NCBI GenBank assembly: GCA_964555675.1
Contig: CAZKTU010000317.1
Coordinates: forward strand, 1-6,551
Reading direction: 5' to 3'
DNA length: 6,551 nt
Origin: CAIWXH01 sp964555675
GTDB taxonomy: Bacteria > Chloroflexota > Chloroflexia > Chloroflexales > Chloroflexaceae
Shown: in pieces, positions 6,122-6,551 of the stretch
How the letters are laid out: every line of letters begins with the position of its first letter
Position numbering within the stretch: position 1 is the first letter of the stretch
The notes under the pieces: model-generated
The model's database searches: none
The model's input: only the letters and a program-made list of their open reading frames with translations
Told to the model about the DNA's origin: nothing
Program-made: the position numbers and the translations under genes

Positions 6122-6139
6122 GGGCTGACTTGACAGCCC
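6122..6139. promoter_or_regulatory. 6-bp-arm dyad over the -35 of the TetR-family promoter
   Basis: GGGCTG (6122-6127) and CAGCCC (6134-6139) flank six bases; the repeat covers the TTGACA at 6130-6135. On the minus strand it would form a hairpin at the very 5' end of the tkt mRNA, just before GGGAGGAG. It could be an operator half, an mRNA-stabilising 5' stem or both; nothing in the sequence decides. Confidence 0.4.
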
Positions 6140-6157
6140 AGGGGGTAGAAGTATACT
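6130..6157 (+). promoter_or_regulatory. sigma-70-type promoter of the TetR-family gene
   Basis: TTGACA (6130-6135, 6/6) and TATACT (6152-6157, 5/6) are separated by 16 bp in an otherwise GC-rich region. The expected start is near 6164, about 39 nt before the ATG. Operator-like dyads overlap the start site, as expected for autoregulation. Confidence 0.75.
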
Positions 6158-6178
6158 CAATTTGTGACCAAATGACGA
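6150..6178 (-). promoter_or_regulatory. candidate divergent promoter of the tkt operon, sharing the symmetric -10
   Basis: AGTATACT (6150-6157) is self-complementary, so the minus strand also reads TATACT (plus 6150-6155). Seventeen bases upstream on that strand stands TCGTCA (plus 6173-6178), 4/6 to TTGACA. Transcription would begin near 6143 and run left to tkt through a leader of about 360 nt. I found no better minus-strand promoter nearer tkt, but weak ones in GC-rich DNA can be missed. Confidence 0.4.
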
Positions 6179-6187
6179 TAATAGTCA
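6160..6187. promoter_or_regulatory. operator-like dyads between the TetR-family promoter and its start codon
   Basis: Two overlapping inverted repeats are seen: ATTTG-TGAC-CAAAT (6160-6173) and TGAC-N7-GTCA (6173-6187). CAAATG also recurs directly at 6169-6174 and 6186-6191. They cover the predicted plus-strand start site and the -35 of the candidate minus promoter, so a bound repressor could block both. TetR-family proteins commonly bind such short dyads near their own gene; that this one does so is inference. Confidence 0.45.
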
Positions 6188-6202
6188 AATGTAAACAAGC
6201 CT

Positions 6203-6551
6203 ATGCCGCGAGCGTTTAGTGAGACCGAGCGAGAGACCATCCGCGAGGCACTTCTTTCACAGGGGCTGCGGCTCTTCGCAGGGCAGGGGCTCCGCAAGAC
6301 GAGCGTGGATGAGCTGGCGACGGCCGCCGGCATCTCGAAGGGCGCCTTCTACCTCTTCTTCGCCTCGAAGGAAGAGCTCTTCTTCACGCTGCTGGAGCGC
6401 TACGAGGCCCGCTTCCAGGCGACCCTGCTGGAACAGATCGCGCGGGTGGAGCTGCCGCCGCGGGCGCGCATGGCCGCCCTGCTAGAGCGGGCCCTGGCCG
6501 CCTGGCGCGCCGACGCCCTCTTCGTGCGCTTCAGCCGTGCCGAGTACGAGT
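6203..6551 (+). CDS. TetR/AcrR-family transcriptional regulator (N-terminal part, runs off the window)
   Basis: The first 116 codons are present; family members usually have about 190-210. An N-terminal helix (ETIREALLSQGLRLFAGQGL, 11-30) precedes the helix-turn-helix, with TSVDELATAAGISKG (33-47) and then AFYLFFASKEELF (48-60), the classic TetR DNA-binding signature. The ligand-binding domain begins at about residue 62 and is cut off, so the effector cannot be guessed. ATG 6203 is the only plausible start: an in-frame TAG lies at 6182 and the next Met is residue 90. There is no clear Shine-Dalgarno sequence (GTAAACAAGCCT precedes the ATG). It is divergent from tkt, with a shared promoter/operator region, which suggests self-regulation and possibly control of the operon. 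Confidence 0.93.
   Translation, partial: MPRAFSETERETIREALLSQGLRLFAGQGLRKTSVDELATAAGISKGAFYLFFASKEELFFTLLERYEARFQATLLEQIARVELPPRARMAALLERALAAWRADALFVRFSRAEYE

Larger units (their letters stand above)
5781..6202. other. 422-bp divergent intergenic region between tkt and the TetR-family gene
   Basis: The right end (6130-6202) is AT-richer and carries the promoters and operator-like dyads. The middle and left (5795-6120) are GC-rich and hold two overlapping small minus-strand ORFs and several inverted repeats, which would be the tkt mRNA leader if the minus promoter is used. I see no tRNA, no insertion sequence ends and no known riboswitch class that I can recognise. From 5852 leftwards to the tkt ribosome site there is only the 7-bp inverted repeat. 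Confidence 0.6.

Noticed and set aside
5852..6160. 102-codon version of the leader ORF starting at TTG 6160
   Set aside because: The start lies beside the -10 region and upstream of the predicted transcript start, with no ribosome site. The internal ATG at 6046 with GGAGGT is the better start.

Overview
The window is high-GC DNA (roughly two thirds G+C or more by eye) from a free-living bacterium. Its backbone is a minus-strand operon of four pentose phosphate pathway genes, read right to left in the order tkt (transketolase), tal (transaldolase), gnd (short-form 6-phosphogluconate dehydrogenase) and zwf (glucose-6-phosphate dehydrogenase). The long 'mycobacterial-type' transaldolase and the roughly 300-residue Gnd, in this cluster order, would suit the Chloroflexota. 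That is an impression from the proteins, not a demonstrated assignment; an actinobacterium or another high-GC phylum is not excluded.

Layout. Bases 1-91 hold the last 29 codons of a plus-strand gene that resembles the C-terminus of PemK/MazF-type toxins. It converges on zwf across 36 bp with no recognisable terminator. The operon fills 5780 to 128 on the minus strand. tkt and tal overlap by one base (TGATG), gnd and zwf are 12 bp apart, and an 80 bp gap between tal and gnd carries a plausible internal promoter. A 422 bp intergenic region (5781-6202) separates tkt from a divergent plus-strand TetR-family regulator that runs off the right edge.

The intergenic region is the most information-rich part. 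It has a near-consensus sigma-70 promoter for the regulator (TTGACA-16-TATACT). The -10 is part of the palindrome AGTATACT, so it can also serve a minus-strand promoter for the tkt operon. Operator-like dyads overlap both promoters. If the minus promoter is used, the tkt mRNA has a leader of about 360 nt. That leader would contain a 5'-terminal hairpin, two overlapping small ORFs each with a strong Shine-Dalgarno sequence, a perfect 18-bp dyad that captures one of their AUG codons, and another hairpin just before the tkt ribosome binding site.

Together the enzymes convert glucose 6-phosphate to ribulose 5-phosphate with reducing power (Zwf, Gnd) and recycle pentose phosphates to hexose and triose phosphates (Tkt, Tal). 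No 6-phosphogluconolactonase, OpcA, ribose-5-phosphate isomerase or ribulose-phosphate epimerase gene is present here. The enzymes themselves look conventional; the possible novelty lies in the regulation.
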